Notes: a model not told the origin generated them from the letters alone. Numbered from the stretch's first letter, positions 9,300 through 20,445 are shown. The stretch: 64,000 nucleotides of DNA from Prorocentrum cordatum (GCA_963575745.1 CAUYUJ010016687.1:17501-81500), one strand, 5' to 3'. Translations and numbers: made by a program.

Positions 9300-10800
9300 C
9301 GGGGTTAAACCCGAGTGCGCGCAGCGCCCACTGGCCCACGGGCCGCACCATCACGCGCACAAGCGCCCGCTTGGTGCCCAGTGGGTGGCCGTGCGCCCTT
9401 CCCTTCAGCCCGCCCGTCGCTCCTTCGTGCCAGAACAGCGGATAGGAAGAGAAGGAGGAGGAGGAGGAGGAGGACGACGAGGAGGCGGAGAGAAAGAGGA
9501 GGAGGAGGAGGATTTTCATTCGCGCGTCGCCACCGCTGCCCAGCGGAGGCGATGGCCTAGACGACGCCGTGGTGTTCCCAGAGGACTGGGATGAGGACGA
9601 GCCGAGGCGCCGATCTCTCTTCCTATTCCCTTCTCCTCGTCCTCTTTCGCCTCTTCCCCTCTCCGTCCTCATTATCATCCTCATTCTCCTCCTCGTTATC
9701 AGTCTCCTCCTCCAGGGTCACCGCCCACTCCTCCTGTTCGTCATTCCTCCCTTTGCTGCCCCTTTACCCCCCCCCCCCCGCATTTGTTCTTGATTCGCCC
9801 ACCGCTTCCCTCCTTCAGGCATGTTTCATTTTTTCTCCACGTCCGCCCCCACTCCTTCAAGTATATTCCTCATCGCCCCTCCGTGTTCCCCCATCCTTGC
9901 CTCTTCCTCTTTTCCTCCTCCTCCTTCTCCTCCTCCTCCTCCTCCGCCTCCTCCTCCGCCTCCGCCTCCTCCTCCGCCTCCTCCGCCTCATCTGCCTCCT
10001 CCTCCTCATCCTCCTGCTCCTCCTCCTTCTCGTCCGCGTCCTCCCCGCCTCTTCCCACGGCGACGCTGCGACCACCACCAGAACGACCATGACGACCATC
10101 ACCGCCACCACACAACGACGACGCCGACGCGCGTGTGCCAACGACGCGCGCACACGCGCCTCCCACGAGGTAGCCCCTGGCGGCGCCGCGGGGCGACTGC
10201 GGTGCTGCGGCGGTGCTGTGGCGCTGCGGTGCTCCCGCGGCGGCGGGCCCAGAAGCCCCCCCTGCAGTGCTGCGGCGGCGGGCTCTGCGCACGCCCTCGC
10301 CCCGGCCGCGCGCCGTGCGCGGCCGCGCGCCATCGCCGGCGCGGCCCGGCACGGGCGCGACCGCTTGCAGGCGCAAGCGGCACCGGCACGGCCTCGAGGC
10401 AGGCGGGTTCGGGCGCGAACGCGAGCGGGGCGTGCGTCTGCGCGGCCGCGAGCGGGGCTGAGGGCCAGGCCACAATGCCCTCCGCCGCTTCTCCCTGGCA
10501 GGGAGGGGCCAGGGAGCAGGAGGAAGGATCGGGAGTGAACAAGGGACAAGGAGGAGGAGGAGGAGGAGGAGGAGGAGGAGGAGGAGAAGGACCATGGAGG
10601 GGAGCAGGATGAGAAGGATCCGTCGAGGATCAGTAGTGACCAAGGGAGTGGAGCAGGAGAAATGATCAGGAGTGGCCACGGGAGGAGGAGGGGGAAGGGA
10701 GGAGAAGCCTCCCGAAGCAGGCGGACTACCGCGAGATCTGGTGGCGGTTCCACGAGGGTCCGAGGGAAATCACCATGCGGCTTCAGAGTCGAGGGCGCTC
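9300..10800. repeat. purine/pyrimidine triplet runs and GC-rich block
   Basis: GGA repeats (9450-9515) are followed by CT and CCT repeats (9610-10060), a very GC-rich stretch (10130-10480) without a recognisable domain, and GGA repeats (10540-10590, 10680-10705). The minus strand at 9440-9300 (for example HPLGTKRALVRVMVRPVGQW) might be the LINE upstream coding region, but I cannot confirm it. The long Ser, Arg, Pro and Glu runs are triplet translations. Confidence 0.65.
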
Positions 10801-10802
10801 TT

Positions 10803-11960
10803 GTGTGTTTTCCCAACCACCCTGTGGTGTTGGGTCCTCGTTTTGAAGAGACAGCGCCCCGCGTCACCTCACCTCACCTTCACCTCACCTCACCTCACCT
10901 CCCGCTGCCCCCTCCCCCTCCTCCCTCCTCCCATCCCTTGCCTCTGCTCTCCGCATGCCCATCCCATTCTGACACACCTCTCACACGGTTCGTGGCCTCA
11001 TAGGGAGCTCCACCGAAGGCCCCAGTGGCAGGCCCGCATGCGGGGACAGCCACCCCATTTTGGCACACCCCGCACGAGGATCGTGGCCCCACAGGGAGCT
11101 CCACCGAAGGCTCCAGTGGCAGGGTCCGCATGCTGGGATCGCCACCCATGTAGCCACACACCTCACACACAGTTCATGGCCCCACACCGAAGGCTCCAGG
11201 GGCAGGGTCCGCATGAGGGGACCGCCACCCATTTTGGCACACCTTTCACGAGGATCGTGGCTCCACAGGGAGCTCCACCGAAGGCCACAGCGGCAGTGTT
11301 CGCATGCGGGGACCGCTGCTCATTTGAGCACACCCCTCACACGGTTCGTGGCCCCACAGAAAGCTCCACCGAAGGCTCCAGTGGCAGGGTCCGCATGCGC
11401 CACCGCCACCCATTTAGCCACACACCTCACACGGATCGTGGCCCCACAGGGAGCTCCACCAAAGGCCCCAGCGGCAGGGTCCGCATGCGGGGACCGCCAC
11501 CAATTTTGGCACACCCTTCACACGGTTCGTGGCCCCACAGAAAGCTCCACCGAAGGCTCCAGTGGCAGGGTCCGCATGCGGGGACCACCACCCATTTAGG
11601 CACACACACACACACACACACACACCTCACACGGTTCATGGCCCCACACCGAAGGCTCCAGGGGCAGGTCCGCATGCGGGGACAGCCACCCATTTTGGCA
11701 CACCCCGCACGAGGATCGTGGCCCCACAGGGAGCTCCACCGAAGGCCCCAGCGGCACTGTCCGCATGCGGGACCGCCGCTCATTTGAGCACTTTCCTCAC
11801 ACGGCTCGTGGCCCCACGGGGAGGTCCAGCGAAGGCCCCAGTGGCACAGGCCGCATGCGCCCGACGCCCATTTTGGTACACCCCTCAGACGGTTCGTGGC
11901 CCCATATGGAGCTCATCCGAAAGCGGTACCCACAACTGCGTATTCACAATGGCGCATGGT
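10803..11960. mobile_element. bracketed minisatellite element BM2
   Basis: The left bracket (10803-10866) has CCCAACCACCCTGTGGTGTT, GGGTCCTCGTTTTGAAGAGA and CAGCGCCCCGCG. A short CACCTCACCT run follows, and then about ten ~92-bp units (10980-11910) with CACACGGTTCGTGGCCCCAC, AGCTCCACCGAAGGC and CCGCATGCGGGGACCGCCAC. The right bracket (11915-11960) has GCGGTACCCACAACTGCG and GCATGGTTGGGTCTTTC. Architecture and bracket sequences match BM1. A (CA)n run interrupts a unit at 11602-11627. Confidence 0.65.
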
Positions 11961-13030
11961 TGGGTCTTTCTCCGGAAGAAGAATGTAGTGAGCAGCCCCC
12001 ACCGGCGACAATGACAACCAAAAACCATGAATGCATTCTCGAGGGCGATTACGTCGCCAAGGAAATCAGCAGCATCCCCAATTGGAGCGTGGGATAATGA
12101 ATGCCGATGATAATCCGATCGATCGTCAATTCAATCACTCTTCAAAGCTGCCGAAAGCAGGAGAACTCGGCCACGCAGCTCGGAGCTTGACGTCCCAGGG
12201 AAACGCGCCTGGAGCGCAACCAGCCCTGGACCAACTCCGTGACCCGCACCCCCAACCAGCACAGCTTGCAGAACAGACCTCCAACATGTTCGTCCACGTC
12301 AACTCGTCACACTGGACAGGAACCTATTCGTGAGCGTCCTTCCGACAGTTCGAAGAAGAGTGTGTGCACGGATGTAAAGGCCACGGTACGAATATGTTGA
12401 ATTGTCTTTGGGAATTTCCACCGCTGGAGATATGCTGTGCGATGTGGCCAGCAGGTTTGCGCGGGCTGATGTCTGCCGATACGACATGGGGGTAAAGGGG
12501 GGACAAGTGGGTAAAGAGCTACGCTGGGGAGGTGGGGAAGGGGAGGCGAGCCGTGCAGTCTGCAGGTGTTGGCGGTTGAGGTTGATGTCGTGCAAGGGCA
12601 GCAGATGTGATGGATTCAATGTATATGTATGCGCATGTCTTTGGTCTGGTGGTCCAAGCCCTGGGAGTTGCAGCGCCTTGTCGAGATCAAGCAATATTGG
12701 ACCAAGGGCGTGTGCGAAATAATGTTATATATACACATACATACATACATTTGCTTAGGTATGGTTCGACCCCGCACGGCCAAAACACAAAATGTCATGT
12801 TCTCTTTGGCGTTTGTGTTAACGACCGTACGCTGCAATATTGATATGTGTCATGACGGCTCGTTTGGTGTGTACGATGTACACGACATAGATTCAACACA
12901 CGGTTTGGTATTGTGGTACCGCCTGACACCAATTGCTGGACAACGTGTCGGAAAAACTTCGAACTCTACGTAATCGGAATTCTGAACGCTTCGCGTATCT
13001 CCACCAGCACCGCCGCCTGATCCGCGGCCC
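11960..13030. other. moderate-GC stretch without a recognised gene
   Basis: Short open frames occur on both strands (for example plus 12031-12333) but none has a motif I recognise. A small TATATATACACATACATACA run lies at about 12725-12755. The region has ordinary complexity and could be degraded unique DNA or retroelement untranslated sequence. Confidence 0.35.
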
Positions 13031-13039
13031 CCGCGCGCG

Positions 13040-13930
13040 CCCGGCTAATTCGTCACGGCCGCAGCCCGACCGTGACCCGCCGCCGCCGGCGCTTCCGCCT
13101 GCGGCTGTTTAAAAAAAGGGACAAAAATATCTCCACCAGTTCCGTAACCCCCCTGGCTCAAGCCGTTCCGGGTCGAGACGAGCCGAGCCGGCCTCGCCTG
13201 CGCCCTTCGGGCGCGCTGCCCAGGGCAGGTCGGGATGGGGGCGCCCTCCTCCTGACCTGCCCCTCCCCTACCATGGCGACGCTCGCTGGCCTGGCGGTCG
13301 GCCGCGCGCCTGGCCGCGGCCCTGCCGCCGCCGCCGCGCCCTCGCAGGCGGCTCGCCGGCGTCGGCAGCGGCGTGCGGCCGCCGCCTGCCTCGCCGGCGC
13401 CGCCCCAGCCCCCGGCCTTCGGCCTCCGCCGGCTGGAGGCCCTGGCGCTGGCGGCGCCGCGGGCGCCGCCGCGGCTGCTGGTGCGGCCGCCGCGGCCGCC
13501 GCGGCCGCCTCCGACGCGGCTGGCGCCGCCGGCGCTGCCGCCCCCGCGGCCGCCCGCGACGGCGCCGCCGCCGGGGCGCCGCTGGCGCCAATGGCGCCGC
13601 CTGCGCTGCCGCCGCCGCCGGCGCCGCGGGCGCCCCCCCGCCACCACCGGCGCCGCGGGCGCCGGGCGCGACGCTGACGCCGCCGCCGCCAGCGGGGCCG
13701 CGGGCGCCGCGGGCGCCGCCGGCGCCGCGGGCGCCGCTGGGGCTGGCGCCGCGGGTTCGGCGGCCGGCGCCGCCGCCGCCGCCCCTGCGGCCGCCGGCGC
13801 CGTGGCTGCCGCTGCCCCGCCGCCGCCGCTGCCGTGGCGGAGGCGGCCGCCGCTGCGGCCGCGGGCCACGCGGCCGGCGCCGTGGCCGCCGTGGCCCGCG
13901 CGGCCGCGCTTGGGCCCGCCGCGGCCGGCG
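13040..13930. repeat. GCC/GCG-rich block
   Basis: An extremely GC-rich stretch dominated by GCCGCC, GGCGCC and GCGGCC units. All six frames are open for hundreds of bases and give poly Ala, Arg, Gly or Pro. No codon signal distinguishes a strand. It merges on its right into the CAG run of the polyQ locus. Confidence 0.7.
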
Positions 13931-13944
13931 CTGCCGCGGCCGCG

Positions 13945-14055
13945 CCGCAGCAGCAGCAACCGCTGCAGCTGCACGCGCAGGAGCAGCAGCAGCGGCAGCA
14001 GCGACAGCAGCAGCAACAACAGCCGCAGCAGCAGCACCTGCAGCCGCAGCCGCAG

Positions 14056-14101
<46 letters not shown>

Positions 14102-14290
14102 CACAGCAGCAGGACAGCAGCAGCAACAGCCGCAGCAGCAGCTGCAGCTGCAGCAACAGAACCCAGACGCAGCAGCAGGGCAGCAGCAGCAGCAACAGCA
14201 GCCGCAGCAGCAGCAGCAGCAGCAACATAACCCACCAGCAACAGCAGCTGCAGCAGCAGCAGCAACAGCCCTACCGCCCCTCCTCCGACG
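13945..14290 (+). repeat. (CAG)n/(CAA)n tract
   Basis: A tract of about 340 bp of CAG with interspersed CAA, CCG and CTG codons, with the longest near-pure run at about 14050-14110. CAA interruptions and Leu/Pro punctuation are what a selected polyglutamine tract shows, unlike a pure replication-slippage run. The frame slips at about 14115, from which Gln continues in a second frame. It may belong to the coding-like locus that follows. Confidence 0.8.
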
Positions 14291-15560
14291 CAACTGCAGG
14301 GCACCCCGGAAGAACCCACGAGAAGACTCAGAGGTACCCGTGCTCCCTCTGCTGCAGCAGCAGGGCAGAGAAAAGGAGAGGGAGGTCACGGCGGAGTCGA
14401 CGGAGGCTGCGGAGGCCGTGGAGTATCGGAGGCCCGAAACGACGGAAGCCTCGGAAGGTGCGGAAGTGGCGCAAGCCTTCACTCGTGTCTCTGGATTAGA
14501 GCCGGGCGGGCAGGGGGTGGCCCCCGAGAGTGCTGACGGCAGCCGCAACAGCTGAGCGAGATCCCGGGACAGCAGGGGCTCGCCTGCCACACCGTGCCAC
14601 CCCCACCTCCCCTCTCAGAACAATCAGACCGTCAGCAGTCCTCTGGGAGCGCCACAGAACCAGCAGGGGGGCCACGGACCGACCGCCCAGACGCAGGACA
14701 GCGAAGCCATCCACTGGCTCGTCGGGAGAAACCCCTTCGCGCCTATTCGCCCCCCTTCCCCGGTCAGTGAACCCATTCTTATGGGCGGCGAACCCCAGGC
14801 GCCCTCTCCACACGTCCAGGGCACGACTGGCAAAGAATCTCGTGCTCCGGCAATGGAAACTGCGACGCCGCACGTGCACGCGCCCGGCAGAACCAGCGGC
14901 ACCCCAGAGACCGGAGAGAGCCCCGCGCTGACCGAAGGGGACGCACTTGGGAGCGACGGCGGGCACAGGCCCGAAGGCGAACGCCAGCGAAAAGGGCCCC
15001 CCCACGCACCACAGGGCAGCGTCCGCCCTGGCTGCCGGAAACGATCCGACCCCCGCCTGGCGGCCAACCATGCGGCCTGCTTCTCCCCGCAGAACCCCGC
15101 CAGGCGGGCAGCTGGAACTGTCGCGTGCAGACCGCGAGCCCTCCGGCCAGGACAACGAGGCCGGTGCGCTGGAGACTTGCGGCCAGGATACACGGCAGCA
15201 CCAATAGCCTGACCCGCGCCAAGGGCCAGAGCCCAAGGACCCCGACACGGGACGGCAGTTGTACAAAACAGAAATCAACAACATCCAGTGGGACTTCCCC
15301 GGGGAGACACCCGGCGAGGCGATCAGACGACTCCAAGTCACACTGGGGCCAACGTTCACTGGCACCTGGCACGCTTTCGCCAGGCGACAGTCTGCGCCCG
15401 GCAGCAAGGGCGCGCTCGACCCGCTTCGGCACGACCCGCACACTTGCCACCTCTTCCTGGAATCCTTCCGCAGCCACAAGTGCGACGTACGGGTCGTCAG
15501 CGACGCGCTGGGCCTCGACGTCGGCTGGACTCGGCTGCGGCAGCTGCACCAGGGTCGGAG
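13945..15560 (+). pseudogene. polyQ-containing coding-like locus, interrupted
   Basis: Not a family I recognise. Following the frame that keeps a balanced composition gives: a polyQ tract; REKEREVTAESTEAAEAVEY (from 14363); a TGA at 14553-14555; then a Pro/Ser/Gln stretch with EAIHWLVGRNPFAPI (about 14704-14750) and MGGEPQAPSPHVQG (14781). A +1 shift near 15030 leads to a second frame with a TAG at 15205-15207 and then LYKTEINNIQWDFPGETPGE (from 15256) through VRVVSDALGLDVGWTRL (about 15490-15540). The non-repetitive parts look like real protein. The two stops and two shifts mean either introns or a pseudogene. A decayed retroelement gag-like protein is another possibility. Confidence 0.4.
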
Positions 15561-15639
15561 CGGCGGAGCGAGCAGCGATCACCACGCGAAAGGGCCACCC
15601 GAACAACCAGGCCCCCCAGAAGCACAAAAAAACAGTGGT

Positions 15640-15957
15640 GGGCCGTCTCCCCACAGTAGCCTTTGCTGCCCCCCCTCGCGGCATCGCACGCGCGGGGATC
15701 AGGCGCGCGGAGGACGGTCACTGGCAGCAGGCCCGCTGCTGCTCTGCAAAACGCGGCCTGCGGAAGGGATGCCTCCTCCGCCCCCGCCCGTGCACGCCTC
15801 GTCTTCTCGGCGCCCCCAGTCATCATTGCGGCGCTGAGAGCAGCGACGGGGGCACTTCCAATCACAGATGGGCTCTCGCAAGCACACTTTCCATCAAATC
15901 GTGCTCGTCGTCTCGGCGCCCACTGTCACAGCTGCAGCGCTGCGAGCAGAGGCGGTG
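15640..15957. repeat. diverged partial copy of the 16-19 kb duplication unit
   Basis: At 15690-15800 the order GGATCAGGCGCGCGGAGG, CTGGCAGCAGGCCCGCTGC, AACGCGGCCTGCGGAAGGGA and TGCCTCC matches the later units that begin at 16241, 16801 and 17800, but with more differences. It looks like the oldest surviving copy at the left edge of the duplicated region. Confidence 0.6.
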
Positions 15958-17076
15958 ACACATGTACCCCCCCAGGAGTCGCCTCCGACGCTGGCACATT
16001 CAGTGCGAATGGAAGTGTGAACTCTGCGGCTGTTGGCTGCGCCCCCAGTGTGAATCGAAGCGTGGACTCTGCGGCTGTTGGCTGCCCCCCCTCACCATGA
16101 GAGAGGGCGCGTCTCGCGGCGGTTTGTTGCACCCCCCTCATGCGCTGATGGTCTCGGAGTGCAGCTGCTATCAAGGCACTTGGATGTCCTCTCATTGATG
16201 GGGCTCTCGCAGACACAATCTGCTGGCGCGCGCTATGTATCGGCATCGCACTCGTGGGGGTCCAGTGCGCGGAGGTGGGTCTCTGGCTGCAGGCCCGTTG
16301 CGGCCCTGCTAAACGCGGCCTGCGGGAGGGATGCCTCCGGGCCCACCGGCCCTGGACGCACGCGGGGGCTGCTGTCCCTCTGGGCTGGGGCCTCCCGCGG
16401 GGGTTCAGGGCACCCTCGCATCCCCGCTCCGGCTGCCAAGGGCCTTTCATCGCCTCCCCCCCGTGCTCGTTGCGTCTTGACAGCCACCGGACACTGGTCT
16501 GCGACTGAGGCGGAGGCGCATGTACCCCCCCAGGAGGCGCTTCCGACGCTGGCACACTCAGTGCGCATGGAAGTGTGAACTCTGCGGCTGTTGGCTGCAC
16601 CCCCAGTGCGAATGAAAGTGCGATTTCTGCGGCTGTTGGCTGCGCCCCCCATCACATTGAGAGAGGGTGTGTCTCGCGGCGGTTTGCTGCACCCCCCTCA
16701 TGCGGTGATGTTCTCGGCGTGCAGCTGCTATCAAGATACCTGGATGTCCTATCATAGGCGGGGCTCTCGCAGACACACTCTGCTGGTTCACACTTTGTAT
16801 CGGCATCGCACTCGTGGGGGTCCAGTGCGCGGAGGTGGGTCTCTGGCTGCAGGCCCGTTGCGGCCCTGCTAAACGCGGCCTGCGGGAGGGATGCCTCCGG
16901 GCCCACCGGCCCTGGACGCACGCGGGGGCTGCTGTCCCTCTGGCCCGGGGCCTCCCGCAGAGGGTCAAGGCACCCTCGCATCCCCGCTCGGGATGCCAAG
17001 GGCCTTTCATCGCCTCCCCCCCGTGCTCGCCGCGTCTTGACAGCCACCGGACACTGACTGGTCTGTGACTGCAGTG
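15957..17076. repeat. tandem duplication of a 560-bp unit
   Basis: Two head-to-tail copies, about 15957-16516 and 16517-17076. Landmarks recur 560 bp apart, for example CATGTACCCCCCCAGGAG (15960 and 16520) and CGGCATCGCACTCGTGGGGG (16241 and 16801). Identity is high by eye in the second half of the unit. Open frames on both strands simply repeat with the unit. Confidence 0.85.
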
Positions 17077-18930
17077 TGGACGGACTGCGTGTCCCGCGGG
17101 TTCTCCTGCGGCTTGCATCCTGGCGCCGGGCTCCCTGGGGGGCTGCCGCTGGTCCTGGGTCCGCCCTCTGTGGCTCTGGTACTCTTGCATCCCGATTCTG
17201 TCGGTCAGCGGTGGCGGTGGCACCACCCATTCCATCGTGGTCTACATGTGCTGGCGCACTACCGGGACGTGGGATGCTCAGTGGGTGCCCCCGTCGTCCG
17301 TGGCAGCGCCGTGTTCAGGGGACACACTTTTCACGGCGAGGTGTTCCCCCCCTGGAGGCGCGTCCGACGCTGCCACACGCATCGGTGAGGTTTTGCCACC
17401 CCCCATCGATGTCATGTGCACATTGCGGTTGTTGGCTGCACCCCCCATTCCAGCATATGTGGTCAGATTCAGCCTTGGCTACGCCCCAGCGCTCCATTGC
17501 GGCTGTTGGCTGCACCCCCCCTCCACTATGTGGTCAGATTCAGCCCTGGCTTCGTTCCACCGCTCCATGGGCTGGTCGCGGCAGCTGCGCATCTCGGAAG
17601 ATTGCGAGGTTGCAGTGTACCGGCTTGGCCTGCGTGCCCTCTCTCATCGTTGCAGCCCCGGCTTGTCGCTACCGGATACGATGCCTGGGACATGTGTACA
17701 TTGCGGTTGTTGGCTGCACCCCTCCTTCCACTTCGTGGTCAGATGCAGCCTTGGCTGCCCTCCAGCGCTCCTTGGGCTGGTCGCGGCTGCACTTTGTATC
17801 GGCATCGCACTCGTGGGGGTCCAGTGCGCGGAGGTGGGTCTCTGGCAACAGGCCCGTTGCGGCCCTGCTAAACGCGGCCTGCGGGAGGGATGCCTCGGCC
17901 CTGGACGCACGCAGGGGTTGCTGTCCCTCTGGCCCGGGGCCTCCTGCGGGGGGTCAAGGCACCCTCGCATCCCCGTTCTGGCTGCCAAGGGCTTTCATCG
18001 CCTCCCCCCCGTGCTCGCCGCGTCTTGACAGCCACCGGACATTGGTCTGTGACTGCAGTGTGGACGGACTGCGTGTCCCACGGGTTCTCCTGTGGCTTGC
18101 ATCCTGGCGCCGGGTTCCCTGGGGGGCTGCCGCTGGTCCCGGGTCCGCCCTCTGTGGCTCTGGTACTCTTGCATCCCGATTCTGTCGGTCAGCGGTGGCG
18201 GTGGCACCACCCTTTCCATCGTGGTCCACATGTGCCGGCGCACTGCCGGGATGTGGGATGCTCAGCGGGTGCCCCCGTCGTCCGCGGCAGCGCTGTGTTC
18301 AGGGGACACGCGTTTCACGGCGAGGTGTTCCCCCTAGGAGGAGATCCGACGCTGCCACACTCCAGCTCAGGCCGCATCGGCGAGGTTCTGCCACCCCCCC
18401 ATCGATGTCACGTGTACATTGCGGCTGTTGGCTGCACCCCCCTTTTTCCACCATACGTGGTCAGATTCAGCCCTGGCTACGCTCCAGCGCTCCATGGGCT
18501 GATCGTGGCAATTGTGGACATGTGCATATTGCGGCTGTTGGCTGCGCCCCCCCTCTTTTATGTGGTCAGATGCAGCCCAGGCTGCGCTCCAGCGCTCCAT
18601 GGGCTGGTCGCGGCAGCTGTGGACAAGACATGTGTACATTGCGGCCGTTGGCTGCACCCCCCTTCCACCACGCGTGGACAGACCGTGGGTTGCAGTGCAC
18701 CGGCCCTTGGGCCAGCGTGTCCTGTCTCATCGTTGCAGCCCCGGCCAGTCACTGGTTTCGCAAACGATGAACGACACACCGGCCCCCCCACGGGCAGCGG
18801 TGTGGACCGAGGAGTGAGTGCTCTGTAGGTACCTGCCGTTCCTCTGCCCACTCTGTGGTCAGTTTCAGCCCTGGTACCAAGACATGTGTACATTGCGGCT
18901 GTTGGCTGCGCCCCCTTTCCGCCACATGTG
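16015..18930. repeat. recurring GCGGCTGTTGGCTGC core
   Basis: A core of the form ATTGCGGCTGTTGGCTGCRC followed by a CCCCCC run recurs more than a dozen times (for example 16020, 16070, 16575, 16630, 17420, 17498, 17700, 18418, 18530, 18635, 18893). It is often followed by TGTGGTCAGATTCAGCC and CAGCGCTCCATGGGCTGGTC, giving ~100-120 bp units inside the larger duplications. Confidence 0.75.
16801..18395. repeat. ~1-kb direct duplication (two copies)
   Basis: The segment 16801-17400 recurs at 17800-18395. Landmarks are CGGCATCGCACTCGTGGGGG (16801 and 17800), TGGACGGACTGCGTGTCCC (about 17077 and 18061) and CATCCCGATTCTGTCGGTCA (about 17188 and 18173). The first part of the unit is shared with the 560-bp duplication, so the locus grew in at least two steps. 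Confidence 0.85.
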
Positions 18931-19345
18931 GGCAGACCGTTACCTGCGGGGTTGCAGTGTCCTGGCCCTTGGGCCAGCGTGTCCTTTCTCATCGTTGCAG
19001 CCCCGGCCAGTCACTGGTTTCGCAAACGATGAACGACACACCGGCCCCCCCCCGGGCAGCGGTGTGGTCCGAGGAGTGAGCGCTCTGTAGGTACCTGCCG
19101 TTCCTCTGCCAACTCTGTGGTCAGATTCAGCCCTGACTGCGTCCCGGCGCTCCATGAGCTGGTCGCGGCTGCAGCGTACCTTGGCGACACTCGTGGCCGA
19201 TATCCGCAAGGCGGCAGTGTACCGGCTCTTGGGCCTGAGTGTCCTTTCTCATCGTTGCTTCCATGGCCTGTCACTGGTTTCGGAGTCGATGACTGACACA
19301 CCGGCCCCCTCTGGGCAGCGGTGTGAGTCGTGGAGTGAGTGCTCT
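18640..19345. repeat. ~260-bp unit, three tandem copies
   Basis: GGCCCTTGGGCCAGCGTGTC with TCTCATCGTTGCAGCC and GTCACTGGTTTCGCAAACGA recurs at about 18702, 18964 and, more diverged, 19224. Each copy continues into GATGAACGACACACCGGCCC and GGAGTGAGTGCTCTGTAGG. The third copy is the most mutated. Confidence 0.8.
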
Positions 19346-19920
19346 GTAGGGCCCTGCCGTTCCTCTCCCCTTGTCTCCGCCGACCCCGCGCACGGCGGTG
19401 GTACGGACTTCGCGCTGAGTGGTTCAGCCTTCAGCGTTGTAGTTTCGGTTCTCCCTGCCCGCTTTCGGCGAGGGGGGGGGCTGCTCGGAGCTCGGCGCCG
19501 ACAGGGCGACTTTCTCCATTGCACTCGCACTGCTGTCTGCTTCACCTCGGTGTGGCCAGCGCCTATGTGCGTTTGCCTTAATGCGAAGCACTTTGCTCAG
19601 TGCATGTGCACTCCACGCATCGCGTGTAATTCGCCCAGCTCGCGTCCCGGACTTTGCTTTCCGCTCCCTGTCCGTTGCCTCGGAGCCGCCGACCAAAAAA
19701 AATACCCCCAGAAGCCCATCCAGAAACGATCAGCAGGGGAGTCGGTGTTTCAGGGGCGGCAGGACGCATGCAGTTGCGCAGTCATCTTCGGGAAACCAAA
19801 GATGACAAAGGAGCTTCTCGCATTGAAGTTTAAGATGGAAACCAGTGCAAGCTACGATGGTGTTTCGATGAGGGGTGAGGGTGTTTCGATGACTCGTAAT
19901 GGCTGTTGCACTGATGTGTA
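19345..19920. other. no recognised feature
   Basis: Ordinary-complexity GC-rich sequence with an (A)8 run at about 19695. A plus-strand open frame (19154-19921) crosses it but begins inside the 260-bp repeat and has no recognisable domain. I do not call it a gene. Confidence 0.4.
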
Positions 19921-19924
19921 GCTT

Positions 19925-20445
19925 AACGCGTGCGTCTCGAAACTTGGAGCCACCTTGGGACTCTCTTGGGGCCCTCTTGAAGCCCTCCTGGAGCTCTTTC
20001 TTGGGCCTCTCTTGAGGTCCTCTTCGGGCCTTCGTGGAATCCTCTTGGGGCTCTTTTGGGGCGTCTTGGAGCCCTCTTGGGGCGATTCAAAAGTGCCGTC
20101 GTGGGGCCCTCTTGGGCCGCCTTGGGAGCGCTCTTGGCGCCGTCTTGGGCCCTTCGTTGGACTAACTGGGGCCGTCTTGAGGCATCTTGAGGCTTCACGA
20201 GCCCATCGGAGGCAAAAACACGAGAAGGCAAAACACATAGATGTGGTATTCAAAAGATGTTGGCCTCTTGGGGGGGTCCTCGGAGGCTTCGGACAGCACT
20301 TGAAACCGTCTGGGGGCCGTATTGAGGCCTTGTGGACGTGCGTCGGAGGCTATATTGACCCATCTACCGCTCTGTTGGGCCATCTTGGAGGCATGCTGCG
20401 TTCTCTGAGGCCCTCTTGGAGCCATCTTGGGCCGAACCCTTTTTG
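19925..20445. repeat. CTTGGGGCC-type short-unit array (inverse of the 32-36 kb array)
   Basis: Short 10-12 bp units such as CTCTTGGGGCC, CTCTTGGAGCC and GTCTTGAGGCA run across this stretch. They are the reverse complement of the CCAAGAGGCC/CCAAGATGGCC array at 32560-36620, so the same satellite is present here in the opposite orientation. Long frames on the minus strand (PKRAPRRPKRAPRG-like) are repeat translations. Confidence 0.8.

Larger units (their letters stand above)
3140..9310 (-). mobile_element. decayed LINE retrotransposon, interrupted by a minisatellite element
   Basis: Reading the minus strand from about 9310 downwards gives the expected order of a LINE polyprotein: an AP-type endonuclease (9299-8832), a basic Arg/Leu-rich linker (8612-8037), the start of the reverse transcriptase (7968-7705), the middle of the RT (5195-4984), the post-RT region (4869-4283), C2H2-like zinc fingers (4230-3900) and a C-terminal helical region (3760-3148). 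Each block sits in a different frame or is split by stops, so the element is dead. About 2.45 kb of unrelated bracketed minisatellite (5218-7672) sits inside the RT. Assignments rest on recalled family motifs, not on a search. Confidence 0.75.

Noticed and set aside
9590-10540. Ser/Leu/Pro-rich protein gene on the plus strand
   Set aside because: The open frame is built from CTC repeats followed by GC-rich DNA in which all frames are open. No domain.
13148-13165. Spliced-leader relic (CTGGCTCAAG)
   Set aside because: Only the last ten bases resemble the leader end and nothing upstream matches; expected by chance in 64 kb.
13045-14590. Large Ala/Arg/Gly-rich ORFs on the minus strand
   Set aside because: All six frames are open because the GCC/GCG block lacks A and T. 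The minus-strand frames run antisense to the Gln tract and show no domain.
16015-18930. SQQPQ-type repeat protein on the minus strand
   Set aside because: It is the antisense of the GCGGCTGTTGGCTGC core in one frame and is broken by unit-length changes.
15640-19350. Large plus-strand ORF (17076-18770) as a Cys-rich protein gene
   Set aside because: It spans both copies of the ~1-kb duplication with the repeats' Cys/Trp pattern. Composition follows the unit, and the frame is open by duplication instead of selection.
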